Assembly (NCBI RefSeq): GCF_015291705.1
Contig: NZ_CP030050.1
Span: forward strand, 1,736,001 to 1,800,000
Source: Bradyrhizobium arachidis
GTDB lineage: Bacteria > Pseudomonadota > Alphaproteobacteria > Rhizobiales > Xanthobacteraceae
DNA: 64,000 nucleotides
Direction: 5' to 3'
In this document: piece after piece, positions 53,151-62,175 of the stretch
Numbering within the stretch: position 1 is the first letter of the stretch
Layout of the letters: every line of letters starts with the position of its first letter
Notes under the pieces: generated by a model
The model's input: the letters and a program-made list of their open reading frames with translations, nothing else
Told to the model about the DNA's origin: nothing
The model's database searches: none
Position numbers and translations under genes: made by a program

Positions 53151-54632
53151 ATGTCGCAAACGATCGGCCCTGATAGTGAGTGCACCGCGAATGAAGGGGC
53201 AGAGCACTGGTCAGATCCGAAGCACAATCTATCATCAGATGGCGACTTTGTTCGGTACTGGAGCCGAGCTGCCGATCGGCTGCGCGCGGTGGCTGCGGTT
53301 GGGAGGCGAACCGAAGAGGCGATCGGAAGGACCGGGATTGGCTTGCAGCTATCGTCCGAGAACTTTAACGGTCACGACCTGTCAGACTTCCCGTTGCGAC
53401 GCTGTACCCTCAATCGTGCGCAGCTCTACGGAGCAAAGTTGGATCGGGCAGACCTTTCTGGGGCGAATCTTATCTGTCCGGGGCTGGAGAGGGCAAGTTT
53501 CCGTGGGGCCAAGCTCGATTATGCGTATATGCATGCGATTGCAGCGCAGGTGTGCAACTTCGACGATGCCAGTCTGCGCAATGTAATTGATGCAACAGGC
53601 AGCCTGTTCCACGGTTGCAGCATGAAAAGGACACGCTTCGATAACGCCATGCTCAGCGGACTTCTCGCTTACCAATGCGACGCGAGTGATGCTGTATTCG
53701 ATGGCGCGGAGCTACAGGGTTCGACCATTAATGAATGTTTCCTTCCTTCCGCTTCCTTCCGCTTTGCCAAGCTGAGCCAACTCACGATCACGAAATCACA
53801 TCTGGCGTCTTGCTCGTTCTTCCAGTCAAAGGGGAACTGTTTATCGATTGTGCGTCCCACCTCGGTCGATGGTCTTGTCCTGGAAGGCGCTCATCTTCCG
53901 TATCTGAGACTCTCAAAGGTAAGCGGCCGCATCGCAGCGAGAGGCATGTGCGCACCATTTGCTGATATTCACTTGTCAAATCTTCCAAATGCGGAGCTTG
54001 AGCAGACGGACCTGACCGAGGCACGGCTTCTATCCGTAAGCTTGTCCAACGCAAACCTCGTCGGTGCCGTGCTTAACGGTGCATCCATTCATTCCTGCGA
54101 GCTCGACGGAGCGGACCTGTCTCTGGCATCAGGCGAATGCATTTCTATAACAGAGAGCACAATGCGAGCCGCCAAATTATCTGGCTTTCGTGGCCGCTCT
54201 AGCTTTGTGCGCGACTGCGATCTCGAACGTGCAGACCTATCCAATGCTTACCTTTACAGGTCGATGATCACCGGTGATCCCCCGCAATCAATGGCACTGG
54301 ATAATGCAAATCTCGAAGGATCGAATCTCGTTCAGGCATATCTCGCCGCAGGAATGACGAGAACCAATCTGGAGGCAACGCGGGCCGCGTACGTTCGCAT
54401 GAATCAATCGTCCTTGCGCGAGGCGAACCTGAGTGGGATGTCGCCGTTCCAAGCCAGCTTCGTAAAGGTGGACTTTTCGGGCGCTAAGATAACCACATTC
54501 GAGCCACCGTTCTTTGCAGACCGATGTCCGGGCCTACAGGCCGCTCTGAAGGGGGATCAGCCACGCGCGTCATCAAGCTATCTGACTGAATTCTCATCCT
54601 TGATCAGACGGGGTCGAGAAGGGTCTACCTGA
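53151..54632 (+). CDS. Pentapeptide-repeat protein
   Basis: A 493-residue protein whose residues ~70-470 are built of A(D/N)LXX-type pentapeptide repeats, for example LYGAKLDRADLSGANLICPG, LSNANLVGAVLNGASIHSCE, LDNANLEGSNLVQAYLAAG and SSLREANLSGMSPFQASF. These form a right-handed square beta-helix. Some members (MfpA, Qnr) mimic DNA and protect gyrase; most have unknown roles. The N-terminal 60 residues have no signal peptide. No tts box was seen. It precedes the PanC-like gene by about 190 bp on the same strand, so a role in self-protection for a metabolite made by that cluster is possible but unproven. Confidence 0.88.
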   Translation: MSQTIGPDSECTANEGAEHWSDPKHNLSSDGDFVRYWSRAADRLRAVAAVGRRTEEAIGRTGIGLQLSSENFNGHDLSDFPLRRCTLNRAQLYGAKLDRADLSGANLICPGLERASFRGAKLDYAYMHAIAAQVCNFDDASLRNVIDATGSLFHGCSMKRTRFDNAMLSGLLAYQCDASDAVFDGAELQGSTINECFLPSASFRFAKLSQLTITKSHLASCSFFQSKGNCLSIVRPTSVDGLVLEGAHLPYLRLSKVSGRIAARGMCAPFADIHLSNLPNAELEQTDLTEARLLSVSLSNANLVGAVLNGASIHSCELDGADLSLASGECISITESTMRAAKLSGFRGRSSFVRDCDLERADLSNAYLYRSMITGDPPQSMALDNANLEGSNLVQAYLAAGMTRTNLEATRAAYVRMNQSSLREANLSGMSPFQASFVKVDFSGAKITTFEPPFFADRCPGLQAALKGDQPRASSSYLTEFSSLIRRGREGST

Positions 54633-54825
54633 CGGATTCGGGGACTGCAAAATAGAAGGCAATGCAGTGTCGGCGAGCTTAGGACAGGTCTGGGCGGTCG
54701 TTCGTGCTGTGAGCGAGCGCTTAAGCGCTATGGGGCTACCCTGGCATCGTCGGATACGAGAGGCAGGGCAGACCTTTGCGATCCGACCGACGCTCTTTTG
54801 GCATTCAAAGAGACTGGAGTAGAAA

Positions 54826-55707
54826 ATGCATCTGGCATGTCTTTCCGCAGGTAAAGCGTTCATCCGGGAGGTGGCGAGAACAGGGCAGACTATCGGGACG
54901 GTACATACTCTCGGAGCCCTGCATCTTGGGCATGCAGAACTGATCAAAAGGGCGGCATCGGAAAATGACGTCGCGATCGTCACAGTCTACCCGAACAAGA
55001 TCCAGCTTAGGCCGGGTGGGAGCTACGACTTCAATTTGGACGACGATATTGGACTTGCATTGCGTTCGGGAGCAACTGCCGTAATTTCCTCCAACGACAC
55101 CGAAATGTTCCCGCCTGGCTATCGAACCTTTGTATCGCAAGGCGACTGTCATTTGCGTCTAGGGGGACCCGAGGCCTATTTGCAGGAAGCCGTTACCGGG
55201 GCAGTCCGCTGGATCTGCTATGCAAAGCCGACTCGCAGCTACTTCGGCCTGAAAGATATCGGTCAGGCGATCCTGGTGAAGCGCGCCGTCGCAGATCTCC
55301 TTCTGGATTGCGAGATAAGGTTTGTGCCGACCGTGAGATACAAGAACGGAGTGCCCATTTCGTCGCGTCTGAGACGATTTAGCCGTTCCGAGCTTGATGA
55401 GCTGTCCTGCCTTTTCACCGCACTCAACCATTCGAGGAAAGAGATCGCACAAGGGGCATCTAGTGTGAAGGATCTGGTCGCGTCCGCCACATCTCAGATC
55501 AAATTCCGGCACTTTAAACTCGATTTTGTTCGAGTCGTCGGCGCTAACAACTTCGAAGACCTGGAGCAAGTCGAGCTCCCTTTCATAATTTTGGGAGCGG
55601 CAACGGCTCATGGTCTCAGGATCTTCGATAATATCTACGTTCCAGATCAAGATACTCTCGTGAAGGGTCCTTCGGATATCTGGATCGATCTGCCTGAACA
55701 GTCCTAG
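54826..55707 (+). CDS. Pantoate-beta-alanine ligase-like protein (PanC family)
   Basis: A 293-residue nucleotidyl-transferase/ligase of the PanC family. PanC adenylates pantoate and couples it to beta-alanine. Motifs kept: GTVHTLGALHLGH (H-x-G-H site), VYPNKIQLRPGGSYDF (Asn and Gln of the VNPTQF region), SYFGLKDIGQAILVKRAVAD (YFGEKD region) and VPTVRYKNGVPISSR (SSR). Several usually invariant positions differ (E to L in YFGEKD, NP to NK), so the substrate may be another acid or amine. PanB and PanD are not nearby. It is followed by a P450 on the same strand. Confidence 0.75.
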   Translation: MHLACLSAGKAFIREVARTGQTIGTVHTLGALHLGHAELIKRAASENDVAIVTVYPNKIQLRPGGSYDFNLDDDIGLALRSGATAVISSNDTEMFPPGYRTFVSQGDCHLRLGGPEAYLQEAVTGAVRWICYAKPTRSYFGLKDIGQAILVKRAVADLLLDCEIRFVPTVRYKNGVPISSRLRRFSRSELDELSCLFTALNHSRKEIAQGASSVKDLVASATSQIKFRHFKLDFVRVVGANNFEDLEQVELPFIILGAATAHGLRIFDNIYVPDQDTLVKGPSDIWIDLPEQS

Positions 55708-56031
55708 CCAGGCGACTATTCATCCATGACCTTGAGAAAGCTATCCGTTCCGGCCGTATCTCAAAGCGAGGGTCACCTTATGAAGGTGTACTCGGCTTGA
55801 TCTTGCCTCCAGCGCATAGCCATCGCCAACCAGCGCTGAGAGCTCTCACCGATCCTTTGAGTAGATCGACTTGGAAAGTCAACGCGATCCTTACTGCCTG
55901 ACATGGTAGGGCGAGGCTAGCTGCACTGTGAGGTAGCCTGGTCGAGCGGCCCGTCGCGGCCCAGCGCCGCGGCGGCTCGAAGGCGACGAATCGCACCACG
56001 CCGTAAACTCTCGAGAGCAGAATCTGCAGAG
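55708..56031. other. Spacer between PanC-like and P450 genes
   Basis: 324 bp with no convincing frame or box. The two genes could still share a transcript, but the distance leaves room for a P450 promoter. Confidence 0.35.
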
Positions 56032-57279
56032 ATGATCATGACAAGGCGATCGGAAGATTATGGGGCTGACGATTCGTGTGTTATCCCGCTGAGCAAGCTG
56101 GATGTAAGCGAGGGTGACCGCTTTCGAGACGACAGCATGTGGGCTTGCTTTGAGCGGCTGCGAAAGGAAGATCCCGTTCACTACTGTCAAGACAGCGCTC
56201 ATGGTCCATATTGGTCCGTGACGAAATACCGGGATATCGTAGCCGTCGACACAAACCACAAAGCGTTCTCGTCCGAACAAGGTGTCACTATTGTCGACGT
56301 GCCTGACGAGCACTGGACCCCGAGCTTCATCAAGATGGGGCCTCCCAAGCACGCCGAGCAGCGCAATACCGTGAGCCCGATCGTCGGACCGGAAAGCTTG
56401 ACGAAGCTCGAAAGCTTGATCCGGTCTCGGGTCAGGGCGATTCTCGCGGGCTTGCCACGCAATGAGGCCTTCAACTGGGTGGACATGGTGTCCATAGAGT
56501 TGACGACGCAAATGCTCGCCACGCTGTTCGACTTTCCATTTGAGGATCGGCGACTGCTGACCTATTGGTCAGACGTTGCTGTTACAGCTCCGAAAGCAGG
56601 CCATGCAATCGACAGCTGGGACAAGCGAAGCACCATCTTGTCCGAGTGCCTGGAGTATTTCAGCCGGCTTTGGTACGAGCGCATCAATGCCGAGCCGCGC
56701 CTCGACTTGATTTCCCTGATGGCGCATTCGCCCGCCACACGCCTGATGGAGCCGAGCGAGTTTCTCGGAAATCTGATTCTGCTGATCGTTGGGGGAAACG
56801 ACACCACGCGCAACTCAATTACGGGGGGCCTCCTGTTCATGAGTCAATATCCCTCCGAGCTGCGAAAGCTAATTGACAATCCCAAGCTAATCTCAAGCGC
56901 CGTGTCCGAGATTATTCGGTACCAGACGCCAATCGCACATATGCGCCGTACCGCCGCGATCGACAGCATCATAGGCGGAAAACAGATCAGGAAAGGCGAC
57001 AAGGTCGTCATGTGGTACATCTCCGGTAACAGGGACGAAGAGATCATTGAGGACGCCGACTATTTCATGATCGACCGCAAAAATGTGAGGCAGCACCTCT
57101 CGTTCGGATTCGGCATCCATCGCTGTCTTGGTCGACATCTTGCGGAACTGCAGTTGAGAGTCCTCTGGGAAGAGATTTTGTCTGCGCAATTGGGGTTCGA
57201 GGTTGTCGGCGAACCCGAGCGGATTGCGTCTAACTTCGTGCACGGCTATTCCGCTCTTCCCGTGCAGATTGCAGCCTAA
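56032..57279 (+). CDS. Cytochrome P450
   Basis: A 415-residue soluble bacterial P450. Landmarks: I-helix oxygen-binding VGGNDTTRNSITGG, the ExxR motif in SEIIRYQTPIAHMRR, and the haem-binding loop HLSFGFGIHRCLGRHLAE with the cysteine ligand. The N-terminus has no membrane anchor. Redox partners (ferredoxin, reductase) are not adjacent. I cannot assign the CYP family with certainty; CYP127-type enzymes are known from rhizobial symbiotic regions. Neighbours suggest small-molecule tailoring. The second ATG of MIM may be the real start. Confidence 0.93.
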   Translation: MIMTRRSEDYGADDSCVIPLSKLDVSEGDRFRDDSMWACFERLRKEDPVHYCQDSAHGPYWSVTKYRDIVAVDTNHKAFSSEQGVTIVDVPDEHWTPSFIKMGPPKHAEQRNTVSPIVGPESLTKLESLIRSRVRAILAGLPRNEAFNWVDMVSIELTTQMLATLFDFPFEDRRLLTYWSDVAVTAPKAGHAIDSWDKRSTILSECLEYFSRLWYERINAEPRLDLISLMAHSPATRLMEPSEFLGNLILLIVGGNDTTRNSITGGLLFMSQYPSELRKLIDNPKLISSAVSEIIRYQTPIAHMRRTAAIDSIIGGKQIRKGDKVVMWYISGNRDEEIIEDADYFMIDRKNVRQHLSFGFGIHRCLGRHLAELQLRVLWEEILSAQLGFEVVGEPERIASNFVHGYSALPVQIAA

Positions 57280-57551
57280 GCAAAAGTTGTTCTACTCACG
57301 CGGGCGGCGGAGCGGGCTTGCCCTGAACCATGTTTGGTTTCTGCAAGCAGCGCAGCTGCGGTGATCGATGGAAACAATGCTGCATGTCGGAAGCTAATTA
57401 CCGGCCCGGCAAACGCTTGGAAAGGCCTGCGAGAAGCGATAGGTGAGGCGCGCGTCTCCGCAAGCGCTTGGCATGCCGAAAATTGAACCTCAACGGCTAC
57501 TCCGATGCAGGTCTCCGGGCCACCCTCGAATAGCCGAAACCATAGAGGGCA

Positions 57552-57905
57552 ATGACCGTGATATTGAAAATTGTAGCTGTGGCAGCAATTTTCCTTGGAG
57601 AAGCTCTTTCGATATTCGCCGAGTTAATTGCCTCAAGGAAATTCGGAAAGGCCGGTGGCGATCTGGCGATGCTTTGGCCGATGTTTCTCCTGGTATGCTT
57701 GGGTGGCATCCTGCTCGTTCTCGGATACGCGCTGGGCTACATGCATCTGAAGAATATTTGGATCATTGTCGCGATATCCGTGGGAGCGATCCTGGTCGTG
57801 GAACCGATACTCACGGTTCTGCTCTTCAGAGACGTGCCGACCGCCGGTTCGCTGATTGGGCTGGTTCTCGGTGCGTTTGGTGTGCTCGCTGCAATGTTTC
57901 TATGA
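57552..57905 (+). CDS. Small four-helix membrane protein (SMR/EmrE-like)
   Basis: A 117-residue very hydrophobic protein with four membrane helices: ILKIVAVAAIFLGEALSIF, LWPMFLLVCLGGILLVLGYA, IWIIVAISVGAILVVEPILT and SLIGLVLGAFGVLAAMFL. Size and layout match small multidrug-resistance/DMT-type transporters, and the glutamate in the first helix (GEALS) is in the place of the essential Glu14 of EmrE. It could export a product of the PanC-P450 group. The family call is by topology rather than clear sequence identity. Confidence 0.65.
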   Translation: MTVILKIVAVAAIFLGEALSIFAELIASRKFGKAGGDLAMLWPMFLLVCLGGILLVLGYALGYMHLKNIWIIVAISVGAILVVEPILTVLLFRDVPTAGSLIGLVLGAFGVLAAMFL

Positions 57906-58418
57906 AGGTGATCTCACCGGACCCGGATGGGCGCCGCACTTTTGTGAAATGCAGCCCGAGGATCTGTGGAAGGTCATTTCAGCTGGTTGGAACGAGGAAA
58001 AATATCGATGCTGATCGTCCCTCAGTATCTCGTCATCGGTGTACGGCCGCTAGATTGTTAAGCTCTTATGTCGAAGTCCCCTTACCGTTAGTAGGACGCG
58101 TGTGGCGAGCGTAGGTCTGCCAATTATAAGCTGGCCATTTCTGCTTGACCATAATTCGCCGATTGGGCGCCGACTGTTCTCCCGGCTACCACTAACGTTT
58201 GGCGGACGGCTTGACTCAGTCGGCGTCGACAGAGCCACCACCAGAGGGGCAAGACTCGTACCGGATCGCGTCAAGGCCAGAGCACCTCAGCCGCTGTCAC
58301 GTCGCGGGTGCTTACACGGACGCGGTTACCCGCATCGCTCTGTTCAGCAACATCAGAGCTCCGGCGGAAATGGAACTTCAGGTGACTCGGCTTTCTTTTG
58401 CATCCGCAAGAGCGCTTT
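57906..58418. other. Intergenic region before the HLK-like effector
   Basis: About 0.5 kb of short frames without support, ending in the degenerate tts box. Confidence 0.35.
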
Positions 58419-58438
58419 TGGTCAGCTAGTCGTCAGTC
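58419..58438 (+). promoter_or_regulatory. Degenerate tts box
   Basis: Reads TGGTCAGCTAGTCGTCAGTC, about four mismatches from the tts core. It stands 53 bp before an ATG that opens a former effector gene, the spacing seen at the good boxes. The decay matches the frameshifts in the gene. Confidence 0.5.
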
Positions 58439-58491
58439 ACACGGTCTATCCAGACGGGCTGCACATTCGCGACTTTTATTGAAGACGAAGC

Positions 58492-60283
58492 ATGACAGGC
58501 ATTGGCCGACCCGGCGCATCGGAAGTTGGGGCCGTAGGAGCCGGCAACACCGAAGACGTGAGCGGTTCGAGCATGGAGCCCAGCCTCTTCCCGGGAGCAC
58601 GCAGTCAATCTTTTCGAACCACTATGCAGCCCACATGGAATGGTGGGGAAAGAAGGTGTTGCGCCTTGATCGGATACAGTCTGTCTGTGCGGCTACTGCC
58701 CACTTGCCAAGCAGCACGCCCGAGATGCGCAAGGCCGAAGAGGCTGCACTGAGACTGCATACTGGCTGGGCTCTCAATACGAGGTGCGTGTATCTGCAAA
58801 CGCGGATTGCTCTCGCGAAGCTCTTGATTGACTCGCGAGCGAGCACGCTCGACCCAGACGTGCGCGATGCCCTGATGGACGAGAGCGGGCGGGTGCGTCT
58901 GCTCGAGACCTTCGTCGGGGATGTTTTTCCGGCATTCGTCTCCACGTGCGACGCCGTACTGCACCGCGATGGAGCAGTGCTCGACGCGGAGCATCGCGCC
59001 GTTCTGGAAGGAGTCATGGAGCGGCTTTCGGAATTTGCATCTGGGCTGAGCGGCATGGTTGCCAGCCTGAGGCAGGTCGGAACGGGAGCTGAAGTTCCCC
59101 TGCAGTTGCTGGACGAGATCGAGGAAGGGGCGTGGGTGACCGCGAACGAGGTCATGCGGCTGCTTGCATTGCAGCCAACTACGCCAGCCACGATTGAACG
59201 GCCGGCTTGGGCTGCGCTGCCGGAAAATACTGCCGGGGTGAGCCAAGGCAATTCAGGCAGAAAAGGAAAAGGAAAAGCAAAAGCAAAAGGAAGGCGCGCG
59301 GCGGCTGCAGGCGAGGGGAGTTCAACGGCCAGCTCATCCGAGCCGCAACTCGCCAGGCCCGATACCGCTACGGCTCCGACGCGCAAGGTTATCGTGCGCT
59401 CAGATCTCGGTACCAAGAAGCTCGCCACCATGGAGGAAGCACGCGCCTCATCCGCTGCAACCGAGCACCTCCAGATGTGGCAGGCGCCGCCGTCCAAGGA
59501 AGCCTGGCGGGATTACCTGAGCGATTGGACAAGCTGCTGCAGTTCGATCTGCCGGCTCAGCAGAGCGCGGTCTCGCAGGTGCGCCAGATGAAGCCCGAGG
59601 ATGCCGAACACGTCTTGGGTCGGGTTATTACGCGCTTGCAGACGCAGGCCGACGAAAGTGGGGCCTGTGTTACCGCGCTGCAGGAGCCTCGCCGACGTGG
59701 CCTGCTCACGCCTTCGCAAGTTCCCGAAGTGCACGACAAAATAGTCCGGCTCAATGGGATGTTGTCCGAGCTGCAGGGACAGGCAAGATCATTGAAAGCG
59801 CAGAGGGCAGTGATCACGAGTGATTGCATGAAGACCTACCCGTTTCCATCGCAAGAGTACCTCGACCAGCTGCGCGCGGCGGGGGAACTGGAGTCAGTGG
59901 ATCCGCCGCGCGCCTTGAAGGGAGAGCCAGGGAAGCTATTCGAGATCAAGCTGCAGCCCAGGGCGCTGCGCAGCGGCGCGATGCCAAGGCCGATGTGGGG
60001 GCACATCCATACCGAGCGGCCGGTTCATGCCTGGCAATTGGCAACGCTTAGCGATCGCGAATTCGCCGCCTGCCACGTGAAGTCCGACGAACAGCGCGGA
60101 TACAATCAGCATTGGCAGAACGCGCGAGCCGCCGAGGGTCACGAGAATGTCGTGATCCACCGCGGCAAGCTCACTCCTGCGTTCTGTAGGTCCTTGTTGA
60201 GCACCGCCGCTGGCCAGCCGTGGCAGCCGCTTCCCGATCCGCAGCACGTTTCAGCGCAGCTGGCTCAACTGCGGATCGAGTGA
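58492..60283 (+). pseudogene. XopP/RipH (HLK)-like T3 effector, two frameshifts
   Basis: The coding sequence is spread over three frames. The N-terminus (MTGIGRPGASEVGAVGAGNT) is Ser/Gly-rich; a shift near 58610 (AATCTTTTCG) leads to NHYAAHMEWWGKKVLRLDRI; near 59520 a single lost base after WRDYL moves to ERLDKLLQFDLPAQQSAV. The C-terminal domain (MWGHIHTERPVHAWQLATL, FAACHVKSDEQR, HRGKLTPAFCRSLL) resembles the HLK motif region of Xanthomonas XopP and Ralstonia RipH effectors. A Lys/Arg run GRKGKGKAKAKGRR (59260-59302) could be a nuclear targeting signal. Unless these are sequencing errors the gene is dead. Confidence 0.7.
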
Positions 60284-61607
60284 GCTGGTTGTCTTGCGGC
60301 GGTGAGCCGTTCGGTGGCAGCGTTCATGCCTTAGAATCGGCTCGGCGCATTGCCTGAGCAGCGCCTTGGTCCTTCAGCTCCATCTTACAGAAGAACGGAG
60401 CCTGGGAGAGAGCACACCTCACTGCACGGTTACCAGCCGGCCCGGAGGATTGTCGGTTGTTCCGGAAGCAAGCTGCCATTCCGGGCAGTGGCGAACATCG
60501 GCGCCGATGCGAGAAGTTAGGCCGCCGAGTATTGCAGATGGAGAACATGTACCTGATGCCGGCGGCCCGCCCGGATGTAACAGTGCTTTCACCTGCCTGC
60601 CCGCGGCAAACTGGCGCGCAAACCATCGGCAGAGCTTCAACAGATCGCGGATGGTCCGGGTGCAGGGGAGCTGACCATCAGGGCAGCTTTGACGAATCAA
60701 ATGGGGCGGTGCACAACAACGCTGCCTGTTTGCTACTCTTGCAAAAGGCTACGACGGCCCCAGCATCACGCCTCCTTGGCCCCCAAAAGATGCTGGGGCT
60801 CGTCGTTCTTCCTTGAGCTTCCCGAGCCGAGTGACGTCAAAGGTGCTTTGTTTCAACTGCTATGGCGCGCCGAGCCGCGCCGACAATCCCAATACATGAA
60901 CGCATGGTCAGTCATGTCGCTGCTTGTTCAGTCGCCGTCACGAGCGACCGACCGGCGGCATCGCCCGAAGAGGGCCTCCACCGCCCGATCAGCTTGGCGG
61001 AGACTGTCCATTGAGTCAGGGCCCGAGCTCACGACAGCGACATAGGTCTGACCGTCTTTTACAGCTCGATGCCATGCGCCCTAAGCACCCGGTGCATCAC
61101 CGCGCCTTTGATCTCGCGGGCGATCTCGCTAACGACTTGAGGTCCTAACGTTCGCACGGCATCGATATCGCCCGTAGGCCTGCTTCGGCGAGCCGTTGGT
61201 TAAGCCGCGTGTGAAACTCGTCGCCCGTCGCCTCAACGATCTTCGCACTCCTCCCAGCGCTGAGGAGCAATCGTGCGTCTCTAACTGTGACGCAAGTGAG
61301 TTTGGGGCAGCGCATGTTCGCGACCATGAAAAGCGGCTATGGTCTCGCTCGGACGTTGAAAAGAAAGATCCAAGAAAACGCTCTGCTCGAGCACCACGAG
61401 ACATACATCGACGGCTCCCTCGTCGAGCGTTCCATCACGAAGCAGATTTGCAGGTTACGAGCGGGTTAAGACTGAGCCATACGGTGATGTCCGAGCTTAT
61501 CCATTCCGTAGATAGATCTGATCAAGAAAATCAATTTTACCGCTTACAGGGTCGTCATATAGACCCTCGAGGACGGTTGGGGCTAACCTAGGGAAGCGAT
61601 TTCTCGA
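60284..61607. other. Intergenic / degenerate region
   Basis: About 1.3 kb of broken frames. A minus-strand stretch near 60690-60560 reads RTIRDLLKLCRWFARQFAAG and another near 61320-61150 reads TCVTVRDARLLLSAGRSAK. Both look like remnants of former coding sequence but have no catalytic motif or ends that would define an insertion sequence. Confidence 0.4.
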
Positions 61608-61814
61608 ATGAAAAAGTCTGTGTTAGTGACGGCGAGCGCCCTCGCGCTTGCAACGGCGGCGGTGCCTCCTTTTGCTGCAAAAGTTGCCGCGCAACCGGTT
61701 GCCGGCAGGGTGGGGGTAGCCGATACATCATATCCTCAGTGCGCGGACGACCCGTTGGAAGGTATCTGCGACCTGTTCTTTTGTTTGACCGATCCCTCGT
61801 GCGTGCGACACTGA
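61608..61814 (+). CDS. Tiny secreted peptide with four cysteines
   Basis: A 68-residue precursor. A good Sec signal peptide (MKKSVLVTASALALATAAVP to KVAA) leaves a mature peptide of about 40 residues with four cysteines (C45, C54, C59, C65; spacing 8, 4, 5) and an acidic middle (CADDPLEGICDLFFC). It could form two disulfides after export. No family is recognised and the ribosome site is weak. Being short and isolated, it might be spurious, but the signal peptide is convincing. Confidence 0.5.
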   Translation: MKKSVLVTASALALATAAVPPFAAKVAAQPVAGRVGVADTSYPQCADDPLEGICDLFFCLTDPSCVRH

Positions 61815-62175
61815 GGACGGAAAACAAATCAAGCAGAGAACGAGGATCGAGCCTCGTGCGGCCGCTTGCTCCGACTGCGGCCGCGTCCTCGTGCCGCACG
61901 GTTACGCTGGCAGATGGTGCAAGTGGCGCCATCTTAATTCTCTTAAGTTGATCAAAGCGATTGCTCACTTTCAGCCAATCGTTGACCACCGCCAATCGCG
62001 CAGCCGCCGCATCGGCGTAGGTTGGGTAAACGGGAAAAGTCGTTTTAGATCCCGATGCTGTGTTCCGATGCGAGCCGCAGCTCGATCTAAAACTAGTCGA
62101 ATTTCTATAGCTATTCCATGTCACGCCCGTAGCGCCCTTCGGTTCGATGGTTCGCATTTCGGACGTCATGGATGT
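61815..62175. other. Intergenic region without supported genes
   Basis: About 360 bp convergent between the Cys peptide and the MFS gene. Frames on the minus strand run through the peptide gene and are not supported. Confidence 0.35.

Noticed and set aside
61588-62169. 193-codon minus-strand frame over the Cys peptide
   Set aside because: No start signal or family resemblance; low-complexity Arg/Pro-rich tail typical of a shadow frame.
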